A DNA stretch of 36,410 nt, from positions 1 through 36,410 of the forward strand of contig JAQIDB010000088.1 in NCBI GenBank assembly GCA_027858225.1, in the 5' to 3' direction. The translations under genes were made by a program, and so were the position numbers. Shown in pieces: positions 10,701 through 19,584 of this stretch (position 1 is the first letter of the stretch; each line of letters begins with the position of its first letter). The notes beneath the pieces are model-generated. The model was not told where the DNA came from. It was given only the letters and a program-made list of their open reading frames with translations, and searched no databases. This DNA is from Candidatus Delongbacteria bacterium (GTDB lineage Bacteria > UBA4055).

Positions 10701-11213
10701 CAATCTGATATGGGTATGCCAAAAAGTGGTTCTGAAGGAAATCCCGGTGAGAGTGGCAGTCCAGGAGAAACTGGAAGTCCTGGTTCTCCTGGTAATCAAG
10801 GTGCTCCTGGAAACCAAGGGAAAAATGGAAAGGGCGGAAAGGGGAATAACCCTGACCCAAATTCTGGTAATAATTCTATGAATTCAGGTTTGGGTAAAAA
10901 ACTTGGTAATATTGGCAAATCTATGAATGAAGTATCTAATGATTTAAAAAATAAAAAATTGGATAAATCAACCTTAAAAAAACAAAAGCAGATCCTAAAT
11001 AAATTGCTCGATGCAATTGAATCTGTCAAAAGAGAAAAATACTCAAGAAAAAGGGAAAGTAAAGGAAGTAGTAAGTTTGCGATTGATCCTGGTCAATTAG
11101 ATATAAATATTGAGAATACTCTCAGAGAAAATCTTATAAGGTCTTTGAAAGATGATTATAGCAACGATTATAAAATTAAAATAAAGAAGTATTTTAGAGA
11201 GTTGGAATATTAA
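7710..11213 (+). CDS. Large membrane-anchored coiled-coil protein, DUF4175-like, with collagen-like Gly-X-Y tract
   Basis: 1167 aa; two N-terminal hydrophobic segments, Glu/Lys-rich coiled coil, low-complexity GSEGNPGESGSPGETGSPGSPGNQGAPGNQG near C-terminus. DUF4175 assignment is from overall layout. Confidence 0.65.
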   Translation: MKFNEIFKKRTNHLTRSIISKEIIDVVFRLLLALLISLLILSVIELSYNMDSIYRTTIMVIYMFIIAIFSIRVITRFFRNNIQYFNPDRTKFISLDRQYPKLKFLFIHDLLQVKEHFKSDDHSIIDNAISLNASKFNSYNSPKIFKNRYILKNIILPVILIIFMVIPYKHLPIKNSFFRLINFNTEFKNPSTHEMFLINKNFTIIQGNEANISCKISGMLPDQVQIHKRPVGSEIFSSVNVSLLDSTAVYNDSPLQNYYYFFSSEESHSDTGFVKVLKRPEISSFKIRIDYPAYTKLKSEYYQDFIGLITVLKGSNVTFDIEPSNELDSLKILYKHKKDFFSEKLEKNKTTFKYKTKMYKDTEFYFKLYYSSDSLLISNNNPIVYKANILNDSYPIVNLILPDDNFQLGENLEFPIFATAFDDFSIKNISLYSRKILAFSTFDSKDNSRFISEKISFEQKSDGVCVVNTLKIIEGLNLLPDDKVEIFIRAYDNDNISGPKFTDSKHLFLIVPSLEQLFEETASNYETQNKAIKSEILRNSKIREDIEELTQKLRKENVVEWQDRKDINKIADEQNKMLDNIKNVEQQIQKNIDLLDKNTMLSTETMKKYKELQKMVGELLTKDMKEKLEKLSELSKSTELDKNKMNELLEGFEEQQEEFQKGLDKTLEILQQIKQEYQLDKLIKLSEEMIKEQNIINDQIPELSDIEKQLVDKEGKIEDSFNLLKNEVHSLKNEMKDSNVKQELENLVNDVSSEKIPDEFTDMKENLNLSDKEKAGESGENLRNDFLGIKNSLTDIKDKIVEEKKDEISKELDIIISELLFISNEIEKLKNFSNKLAYNSSHAVELIKRNAGIEKLFKDINPKIFSVAKKTFFVDNQVIAKVGRILEQFDTISRILENRHFSVSTDRHKYIMGTVNQLIVLLDKAKDEMNNSKSASGLEEMLKKMEEMAAMQAALNSESQNAMQGDQSGQNSMSKMQEMMNKLAQEQSQLSEALSQMQSDMGMPKSGSEGNPGESGSPGETGSPGSPGNQGAPGNQGKNGKGGKGNNPDPNSGNNSMNSGLGKKLGNIGKSMNEVSNDLKNKKLDKSTLKKQKQILNKLLDAIESVKREKYSRKRESKGSSKFAIDPGQLDINIENTLRENLIRSLKDDYSNDYKIKIKKYFRELEY

Positions 11214-11227
11214 AAATGGGAGGAATT

Positions 11228-12769
11228 ATGAAAAAGTATATTTTTCTTTTATTCGTTTTATTTGTTTTCCTATCATGTTCGAAAATTGATAGTAGTACGT
11301 ACACAATATTATCCGTAAATTCTATGAACGGTCAAATTTTTCCAAAAGAAAAAAATGGATTAAAGACTGGAGGTTTTAGTTTATTATCTTCTAAGGTAAA
11401 AGAGATTAGAAATGATAAAAGAAATGGCAAAGTGCTATTATTTGGAAATTCAAACTTTATTTATGGCAAAGTTGAAGCTTATTTTACTTCTGGAAAAGCT
11501 GTAATAAGCCTAATGAATGAACTTAATTTCAATGGCTTGGTCATAGGTCATAGAGAATTCTATTTTGGTCTTGATGTATTGGAATCTTTATCAAAAAAGG
11601 CAAATTTCCCACTTCTTTCTGCAAATATTGTTAAAAAAGATAGCAGTAGATTTGATTTTATAAAACCATACGTTATTTTGCCTGATAAAAAAATAGCTAT
11701 TATTGGTATTAGTTCATCAAAGATAATGAGAGCTAATCTGGAAAAAGATGTAAATAAACTATTACTCTTGGATCCTATTGATACAGTGACAAAATATGTT
11801 AGAATATTAAAAAAGAAAGGTATAGAAAGAATCATCGCAATTGGTGATTTTAAGTGTATCGTAGGTCCCGTTTCTTCGGATTACCATTATCAATTCTATG
11901 AAATGATTAAAGATTCTGAGATTGATACTTTTATTGGTACTTCAAGTAAAGAAGCAAGAAATGATCCTGACTGCATATGTAATACAAGTAAAACAGTAAA
12001 GCTTATTTCTTCAGATATAAACGGAGAAGAACTATTACTTTATAGATTCCAAAATGGATCTGATCAGGATTTTTCTGAGATATATTGGATCAATTCAGAT
12101 AGTATTGATCCAGATAACGAAATATCAAAAACTCTTCACAATTTAAACGAATTGGTTAATGAAACAGCCGGAGAAATACTTGGATATTCAGAAAATAATA
12201 TTAAACATTTAGAAGGTGGTATTTTTAGTAAAGAATCTTACTTGGGAGATTTCATAAGTGACGTCATTCGAGACTATACAAAAACTGATGTAATGTTATT
12301 GAATAGCGGGAAAATACGAAACGGGTTTAAGAAAGGGCCTATAACTTTAATGGATCTATATAACGTTTTGCCATATGAGGGAACTATTGTAAAAGTATCT
12401 TTAACCGGCAAACAATTACTCAGAATTCTTGAAAGTAGCTGTTCCCTAAAAATGAGTAAAAGTTTCTTGCAAGTATCAGGTATTAGGTTTAAATTCGATT
12501 TAAGTAAAGAAGTCTCAAAGAGAGTAATTCAAGATAGTGTGACGATCAATGGAGAAAAATTGAATTTGGATAAAAAATACTCAGTTGCTTTAACAAAGTA
12601 TATTTTTGATGGAGGGGACCAATATATAGAGTTCACAGATATGAATGTGGAGCTTGAAATGGTATTTCAAAAGCAGATGAGAGAAATCCTTAAACAACAT
12701 ATTAAACTAATTAAAATTGTAAAAACACATCGAAACGGTAGAATAGTAGAAGTTAATGAAACCTTATAA
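11228..12769 (+). CDS. UshA/5'-nucleotidase-like lipoprotein with degenerate metallophosphatase motifs
   Basis: Lipobox MKKYIFLLFVLFVFLSCSK; metallophosphatase layout (LNFNGLVIGHREFYFG, FPLLSANIV) and 5'-nucleotidase C-terminal layout (NSGKIRNG..ITLMDLYNVLPYEGTIVKVSLTGKQLLRILES, DGGDQYIEF). ORF track start is 11216; Met at 11228 fits the signal peptide better. Confidence 0.75.
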   Translation: MKKYIFLLFVLFVFLSCSKIDSSTYTILSVNSMNGQIFPKEKNGLKTGGFSLLSSKVKEIRNDKRNGKVLLFGNSNFIYGKVEAYFTSGKAVISLMNELNFNGLVIGHREFYFGLDVLESLSKKANFPLLSANIVKKDSSRFDFIKPYVILPDKKIAIIGISSSKIMRANLEKDVNKLLLLDPIDTVTKYVRILKKKGIERIIAIGDFKCIVGPVSSDYHYQFYEMIKDSEIDTFIGTSSKEARNDPDCICNTSKTVKLISSDINGEELLLYRFQNGSDQDFSEIYWINSDSIDPDNEISKTLHNLNELVNETAGEILGYSENNIKHLEGGIFSKESYLGDFISDVIRDYTKTDVMLLNSGKIRNGFKKGPITLMDLYNVLPYEGTIVKVSLTGKQLLRILESSCSLKMSKSFLQVSGIRFKFDLSKEVSKRVIQDSVTINGEKLNLDKKYSVALTKYIFDGGDQYIEFTDMNVELEMVFQKQMREILKQHIKLIKIVKTHRNGRIVEVNETL

Positions 12770-12787
12770 TAATTTGAGATCTGATAA

Positions 12788-15385
12788 ATGCTACGACTGA
12801 TAAAAAAAAGATTGTTTTATAAGCTATTCTTTATTTTTTTCATTGCGATCATACTTCCTACTGGGGTTGCTACATTTTTTGTTTTTAATCACTTAGAAGA
12901 TAAATATTGTGAGAATATTGAATCCTCACTTGGCTGGGGTAAAAATTATGTTCTCGCAAATTTTTCTAACGAGCTCAAGCTACTAAAAGCAAGTATGTTA
13001 AAAATGAAAAACGATTCGAAGTTCATAAATTCATTAACAAACGAACTTCATAACAATGACTTGATTCAAATATCACTATATCATATGCTAGCAGAGAATG
13101 ATTTGGATTTTATTTACATATATGATAATAACGACAGTATTTTGTATCAGACTGGTAAATTTATACAAATCACGAATGAGTTTTTAGAAAAGAAAAACAC
13201 CAATCCTGAAATAAGTTACTTTAACTCCAAGTTCATTACTCAGGTAAAAATAGACCTTAAAGTAGGTAGAAAAAAAGACGAAAACATTACTATTCTATTT
13301 GGTAAGATACTTTCTGAGCAAATGTTATACGATTTAAGTAATATTATGGAATTGGATTTTGTTCTTCTAAAGAAAAGTAATGAAAGGCAGATCAATGTTT
13401 ATTCGACATTATTTGATGATTATGGTCGAAATCTAAGAAAAGGATTTATTAAGGTGGATAATTCTGATTACTTGAACCCAATGGATGTTATTGATGTTTT
13501 AGGAGTAAAGTATCATGCGTCAGTTTTTTCACTTCTTTCTTTCGATGAAAAACACTATGGTATGATACTAGCTAAAGATGACATGGTGTATCTTAATCGA
13601 GTAAAATTCTATCTAACTATTTTCTTTCTTGGATTAACATTTTTAATTTTACTGAGTATGATTTTTATTCGATTTAAATTGATAATGCCAATTATTCGAT
13701 TATTAAATAGCATTCAAGAAACATCGGTACAAATCGAGAATGAAAGACCTATAGAAAAGATTGTTGTAAATACTTCGGATGAGATATTTTTGCTGTCAGA
13801 AGCTTACAATGATATGGCTTCAAATCTTGGTCAGAGTTTTTCCAAAGTAAAATATTTACAAAATTATTTATTAAATATAATTGAATCTATGCCATCTTCG
13901 TTAATTGCTTTAGATAAAGTGGGAATGATCACTCAATGGAACCAATCAGCTGTAGATTTTACAGGTGTGACAAAGAATGATGCAAAAGGTAAAATTATTT
14001 GGGAGTTACTACCAGATCTTGGTATTGATAAGAGTACATTGGCATCTTTACACGAAGAAAAAAATCAGAAAGAGTATTACAAAGAATCAATATGGAGCGG
14101 TGAGAAAAGAAATTTAAATATTCACGTATTTCCATTAGTTGCTAACGGTATACAGGGGAATGTGATAAGAATAGACGATATTACAGATGTTAAGAATAAG
14201 GAGCAACAACTTCTTCAGGCTCAGAAAATGGAGACGATAGGTACCTTAGCAGGAGGGATAGCCCATGATTTTAATAACATATTAAGTGGAATTGTAGGTG
14301 CAATTTCAATATTGAATTATAAACTCAATAAAAACGAAGAATTATCGAAAGAACTTTTGAAAGAATACTTGGATATTATGGAAGAATCGGGTAAAAGAGC
14401 AGGAGATATAGTTCAAAGGTTACTTACTCTATCAAAAAAACAGACTACTAATTTGGAGCCTGTGAATATAACCGAAGTGATCGATCATGTTGAGAAAATA
14501 TGTTTGAATAGTTTTGATAAGCGTATTGAAATGAAGAAAATAGATACGAAAAATAATGCTTTCATTTTTGCTGATTTCACACAAATCGAACAATTATTAT
14601 TAAATTTAAGCATAAATGCATCTCATGCAATGACAATAATGAGAGGTGAGCATGAGAAACAGGGTGGAATATTGACTTTCAAAATCAATGAGAACGTTGA
14701 GATTCAAGAAATTAGCAAATTTATTGATGTGCCAACAGATCAGAAATTTATCAAAATAACTGTTCAAGATACAGGTATAGGTATGGGGCGCGATACTGTC
14801 AAGCAAATCTATGAACCTTTCTTTACAACAAAGAAGACAGAACTTGGTACGGGATTAGGGCTAACGATGGTTTATAACATTGTGAATCAGTTTAATGGTT
14901 TTATTGATGTAGAATCTACTCCGGATCAAGGGACAATTTTTAGCGTGTATTTCCCAAAGTATGATTCTTCGGCAGGTATAAAAAATATAGATAATGATCT
15001 GCACTTAACAAAAGGTTCAGGTTTGATATTAGTAATAGATGACGAACTGGTTTTAAGAGAATTATCTACTTCGATGTTAACTCAATGCGGTTATGAGGTT
15101 ATTACTGCCTGTGATGGTGCAGAGGGGCTAAAACTTTATCAAGAGAAGCACTCCCAAATATCTGCAGTTATTCTCGATATGGTAATGCCTAAAATGAACG
15201 GAAAAGAAACCTATATTGAATTGAAGAAAATAAATCCTGATATAAAAGTGTTATTAGCATCTGGTTTTACGAGAGATGACAGAGTTGAAGAAGTCCTTGA
15301 CCTCGGTGTAACAGATTTTGTTCAAAAGCCTTATACCATTTTTGAACTTTCAGAAATAATATATAAAATCATAAACGGAGATTAG
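12788..15385 (+). CDS. Hybrid sensor histidine kinase (TM sensor, HAMP, PAS, HisKA, HATPase, receiver)
   Basis: H-box KMETIGTLAGGIAHDFNNILSGI, N/G boxes (NLSINASHAM, DTGIGM, GTGLGLTMVYNIV), receiver LVIDDE...VILDMVMPKMNG...FVQKPY. Confidence 0.93.
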   Translation: MLRLIKKRLFYKLFFIFFIAIILPTGVATFFVFNHLEDKYCENIESSLGWGKNYVLANFSNELKLLKASMLKMKNDSKFINSLTNELHNNDLIQISLYHMLAENDLDFIYIYDNNDSILYQTGKFIQITNEFLEKKNTNPEISYFNSKFITQVKIDLKVGRKKDENITILFGKILSEQMLYDLSNIMELDFVLLKKSNERQINVYSTLFDDYGRNLRKGFIKVDNSDYLNPMDVIDVLGVKYHASVFSLLSFDEKHYGMILAKDDMVYLNRVKFYLTIFFLGLTFLILLSMIFIRFKLIMPIIRLLNSIQETSVQIENERPIEKIVVNTSDEIFLLSEAYNDMASNLGQSFSKVKYLQNYLLNIIESMPSSLIALDKVGMITQWNQSAVDFTGVTKNDAKGKIIWELLPDLGIDKSTLASLHEEKNQKEYYKESIWSGEKRNLNIHVFPLVANGIQGNVIRIDDITDVKNKEQQLLQAQKMETIGTLAGGIAHDFNNILSGIVGAISILNYKLNKNEELSKELLKEYLDIMEESGKRAGDIVQRLLTLSKKQTTNLEPVNITEVIDHVEKICLNSFDKRIEMKKIDTKNNAFIFADFTQIEQLLLNLSINASHAMTIMRGEHEKQGGILTFKINENVEIQEISKFIDVPTDQKFIKITVQDTGIGMGRDTVKQIYEPFFTTKKTELGTGLGLTMVYNIVNQFNGFIDVESTPDQGTIFSVYFPKYDSSAGIKNIDNDLHLTKGSGLILVIDDELVLRELSTSMLTQCGYEVITACDGAEGLKLYQEKHSQISAVILDMVMPKMNGKETYIELKKINPDIKVLLASGFTRDDRVEEVLDLGVTDFVQKPYTIFELSEIIYKIINGD

Positions 15386-15389
15386 TCAC

Positions 15390-16268
15390 CTGAAAAGAGA
15401 AAGATTGCCAGATTGGATTAAAATAGATTTCAAGCATGATCCTACAGTTCTGAAGTTAAAAAAAGACTTGAAATTCAGAAAATTGTTTACTGTTTGTGAG
15501 GAAGCTCGTTGTCCTAATCTATCAGAATGTTTTGGAATAAAGAAAACAGCGACCTTCATGATACTAGGAAGGAATTGTACTCGTAATTGCGCTTTTTGCA
15601 ATATTGGAAATATAGGAGATCCTACACCTATTGATCTGAATGAGCCTAGAAATATAGCTGAAATGACCAAAGAATTAGAATTGAAACATGTTGTAATTAC
15701 TTCTGTTACAAGAGATGATCTTGAGGATGGTGGATCCGAACAATTTGTAAGGGTAATAAAAGAGATAAGAGATTTGACTAATGCCACTATTGAAGTTTTA
15801 ACTCCAGATTTTGAAGGTAAAGAAATTGATAGGCAAAGAGTCTCAATCGCAAAACCTGAAATATATAATCACAATGTTGAAACTGTTCCTGAGTTGTATG
15901 ATATTATAAGACCCCAAGCTATTTATAAAAGATCGATTGAGTTTTTAAAAGGGATCAAAAAGGATGATCCTACGATATTGACAAAGTCAGGCATAATGGT
16001 TGGGTTAGGTGAAACTGATGACCAATTGAAGAGGCTGTTAGACGATGTTGTAGGTGCTGAAGTTGATATTTTTACTTGCGGTCAATATTTAAGACCTTCA
16101 AAATTAAATTACAAAGTTCAGGAATATAAAACTGAAGAATGGTTTGAGAAATTTAAAGAGATCGCAATAAGCGCAGGGATTAAAAATGTGTATAGTTCTC
16201 CTTTTACGAGAAGTTCATATAATGCAAGTGAGATAATAGACAAAATTAAAAATAATAAGATAAATTAA
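15390..16268 (+). CDS. lipA: Lipoyl synthase (radical SAM)
   Basis: CEEARCPNLSEC and CTRNCAFCNIG cluster motifs. No ATG is available: the frame has TAA at 15372-15374, then CTG at 15390 (GGAG at 15377-15380) or TTG at 15405 as possible starts. Confidence 0.93.
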   Translation: MKRERLPDWIKIDFKHDPTVLKLKKDLKFRKLFTVCEEARCPNLSECFGIKKTATFMILGRNCTRNCAFCNIGNIGDPTPIDLNEPRNIAEMTKELELKHVVITSVTRDDLEDGGSEQFVRVIKEIRDLTNATIEVLTPDFEGKEIDRQRVSIAKPEIYNHNVETVPELYDIIRPQAIYKRSIEFLKGIKKDDPTILTKSGIMVGLGETDDQLKRLLDDVVGAEVDIFTCGQYLRPSKLNYKVQEYKTEEWFEKFKEIAISAGIKNVYSSPFTRSSYNASEIIDKIKNNKIN

Positions 16269-16281
16269 ATTTAGGGATAGA

Positions 16282-17280
16282 ATGAACATTAATGAAAACT
16301 ATGTTCCTTTTTGGATGAAAGGCAATGAGAATTCAATTGCAATATACTCATCGGTTAAATGTGTCAGGAATTTTAATAATATAATTTTTCCTGCTAACAA
16401 AAAGCAATTTAATCCGGTAGCAGTAATTAAATTAGTTGATGATATATTGTCAGAATCTATATTGGATGAAACTATTTTTAAAATTAATTTACATGAGCTT
16501 TCAATTTCAGAGTTGGCGATGATGCAAAAAGTTAGGATATTACCTAATATGAGAATATCAGAGCTAAAGAAATTGACTTTATACACTTACAAAACAGGAA
16601 AAGTTTTTTTGTTACTGAATTATAAAGATCATTTAACTTTTTATTCTTTCGCCCAAGGAGCTCAGATTAAAAAAGCATATAACATTCTAAAGAAATTTGT
16701 TGGGTTATTTTATGATAAATCTTTTGCAAAGGATGAGAATAATAGATATTTAACTTCTTCGATAGAATATTATGGAACTGGAATTAAATGTTTCTCAGCA
16801 TTAACTTTACCAAGTCTTAGGATAAAAAACAAGCTTCCTGATATTGTTTCTTCATTATCTCAAAATGGATATTCACATAAGAAATATTTTGGTTTTGGTA
16901 GTAATCTTGATGATTTGATTGTAATAATGAATAAAGACTCACTGGCAATATCTGAGGAAGAGATTGTAAATAATTTTGATAAATTTCTTAAGTTATTATA
17001 CGAAGAGACATTAAAATATCCACTAAGCAACAGTGAATTAAATAGTTTGCAGCTTAAAATGGATAGATTATTAAAAACGGAATTTTTAACTTTTAAAAGC
17101 TTTTTGGAAGCTTATTATATTGTTACATTACTCATAGAAAATAAGAAGTTAGAAAAAATAAGAATTTCGGAGTTGAATAAAACACTTTCAATTCTTATAA
17201 TTAATCTACCTAAAGTAGTTCACACTGCGAGGGTAACAAAAAAGTTATTAAAAAAGTTTATAAGAAAACTAAACTTGTAA
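16282..17280 (+). CDS. Divergent McsB-like (ATP:guanido phosphotransferase fold) protein, probably catalytically degenerate
   Basis: Collinear similarity to recalled McsB sequence: FWMKGNENSIAIYSSVKCVRNFNNIIFP, LNYKDHLTFYSFAQGAQIKKA, RYLTSSIEYYGTGIKCFSALTLPSL, KKYFGFGSNLDDLIVIMNKDSLAISEEEIV. Confidence 0.7.
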   Translation: MNINENYVPFWMKGNENSIAIYSSVKCVRNFNNIIFPANKKQFNPVAVIKLVDDILSESILDETIFKINLHELSISELAMMQKVRILPNMRISELKKLTLYTYKTGKVFLLLNYKDHLTFYSFAQGAQIKKAYNILKKFVGLFYDKSFAKDENNRYLTSSIEYYGTGIKCFSALTLPSLRIKNKLPDIVSSLSQNGYSHKKYFGFGSNLDDLIVIMNKDSLAISEEEIVNNFDKFLKLLYEETLKYPLSNSELNSLQLKMDRLLKTEFLTFKSFLEAYYIVTLLIENKKLEKIRISELNKTLSILIINLPKVVHTARVTKKLLKKFIRKLNL

Positions 17281-17328
17281 CAGTTATAATCGATAATTTG
17301 CAAGTTATATAATTTAGGAGGTTTGAAA

Positions 17329-17955
17329 ATGATGTCAATAGCAATATTAATTGTTATGTTTTTCTTGGGTATGGTGGGAAAAAGCAAGGGTGTAGTTAAT
17401 TATAAATTTATGATAGAAAAAATTGTTCTTACACTCTTACTTTCACCTATACTAGCTAATTTTGCCAAAGGGCATCTTATAGCATTGATACCTGAAATGG
17501 CAGCTGCAATAGCTGGAATTATTTTAGGTCTTGTTATTGTGTTTATAATTCTTGGGTTAATTCTTGGGAAAATAGCAAAAATACCAGAATATGAAGATAC
17601 TGGAGCAGATCATACTTGGGGGTTTATTGCCGGAGTCTTAAAGGGATTTGTTTTTATGGCATTTTTAATATTTATGTATGGAATTTCTTTTGCAGATATT
17701 AAACTACCAAGAATGGTAACTCAACAAATGAAGAGCAATTTTATTAATAGTCGAATAGAAAACTCTATAGAATATTATAGAACTTCTATTTATTCTGCTT
17801 ATAAATCCGCTAAATCTGCAGATGTTGGAGAATTATCCGATTCAAGTCAATATACAGATGTTTCAATTACAAGTTATATTCCTTGGGCTGGTAACTATGT
17901 ATCACCACCCGAAGAAACTAAATCAGAGCCTGAAAAAGTAGAGAAAAAGAAATAA
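17329..17955 (+). CDS. CvpA-family-like membrane protein
   Basis: About 210 aa, several TM helices with Gly-rich pattern and charged C-terminal tail; AGGAGG-type RBS just upstream. Family call tentative. Confidence 0.5.
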   Translation: MMSIAILIVMFFLGMVGKSKGVVNYKFMIEKIVLTLLLSPILANFAKGHLIALIPEMAAAIAGIILGLVIVFIILGLILGKIAKIPEYEDTGADHTWGFIAGVLKGFVFMAFLIFMYGISFADIKLPRMVTQQMKSNFINSRIENSIEYYRTSIYSAYKSAKSADVGELSDSSQYTDVSITSYIPWAGNYVSPPEETKSEPEKVEKKK

Positions 17956-19287
<1,332 letters not shown>

Positions 19288-19307
19288 ATTAAAATAGGGG
19301 TTGGAAA

Positions 19308-19547
19308 ATGGCTGAACTAAAATATGATGTTAAGAAGAATCTTGGTGTTTTAGGCGGAGAAATAAACGGTTGGAGTAAAAAGATCAATCTTATTAGCTGG
19401 AATGAAAGAAAAGCTAAAGCTGATATAAGAGATTGGGATGCATCGAATGAAAAGATGAGAAAGGGTATAACTTTGACTAAAGCTGAATTAATCGATCTTA
19501 AAAAAATATTACTTGAAACAGATCTTGAAAGTTTGGATATGGCGTAG
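19308..19547 (+). CDS. YdbC/PC4-like ssDNA-binding protein
   Basis: 79 aa; LGVLGGEINGWSKKINLISWNERKAKADIRDWDASNEKMRKGITLTKAELIDLKKILLE matches the YdbC/PC4 layout. Confidence 0.8.
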   Translation: MAELKYDVKKNLGVLGGEINGWSKKINLISWNERKAKADIRDWDASNEKMRKGITLTKAELIDLKKILLETDLESLDMA

Positions 19548-19557
19548 TAAAATATTT

Positions 19558-19584
19558 GGAGCGAATTCTTTCGCTCCTTTTTTT
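19558..19584 (+). terminator. Rho-independent terminator between convergent genes
   Basis: GGAGCGAA-TTCT-TTCGCTCC followed by TTTTTTTA; lies between the PC4-like gene and rsmB. Confidence 0.85.

Noticed and set aside
9290-11029. Minus-strand ORFs inside the DUF4175-like gene (9290-9580, 9511-9708, 9803-10138, 10624-10860, 10796-11029)
   Set aside because: Antisense shadow of Glu/Lys/Gly-rich coding sequence; the Phe/Ser/Pro-rich products have no RBS or recognisable domain.
15386-15787. 133 aa minus-strand ORF over lipA
   Set aside because: Antisense to a clear lipoyl synthase gene.
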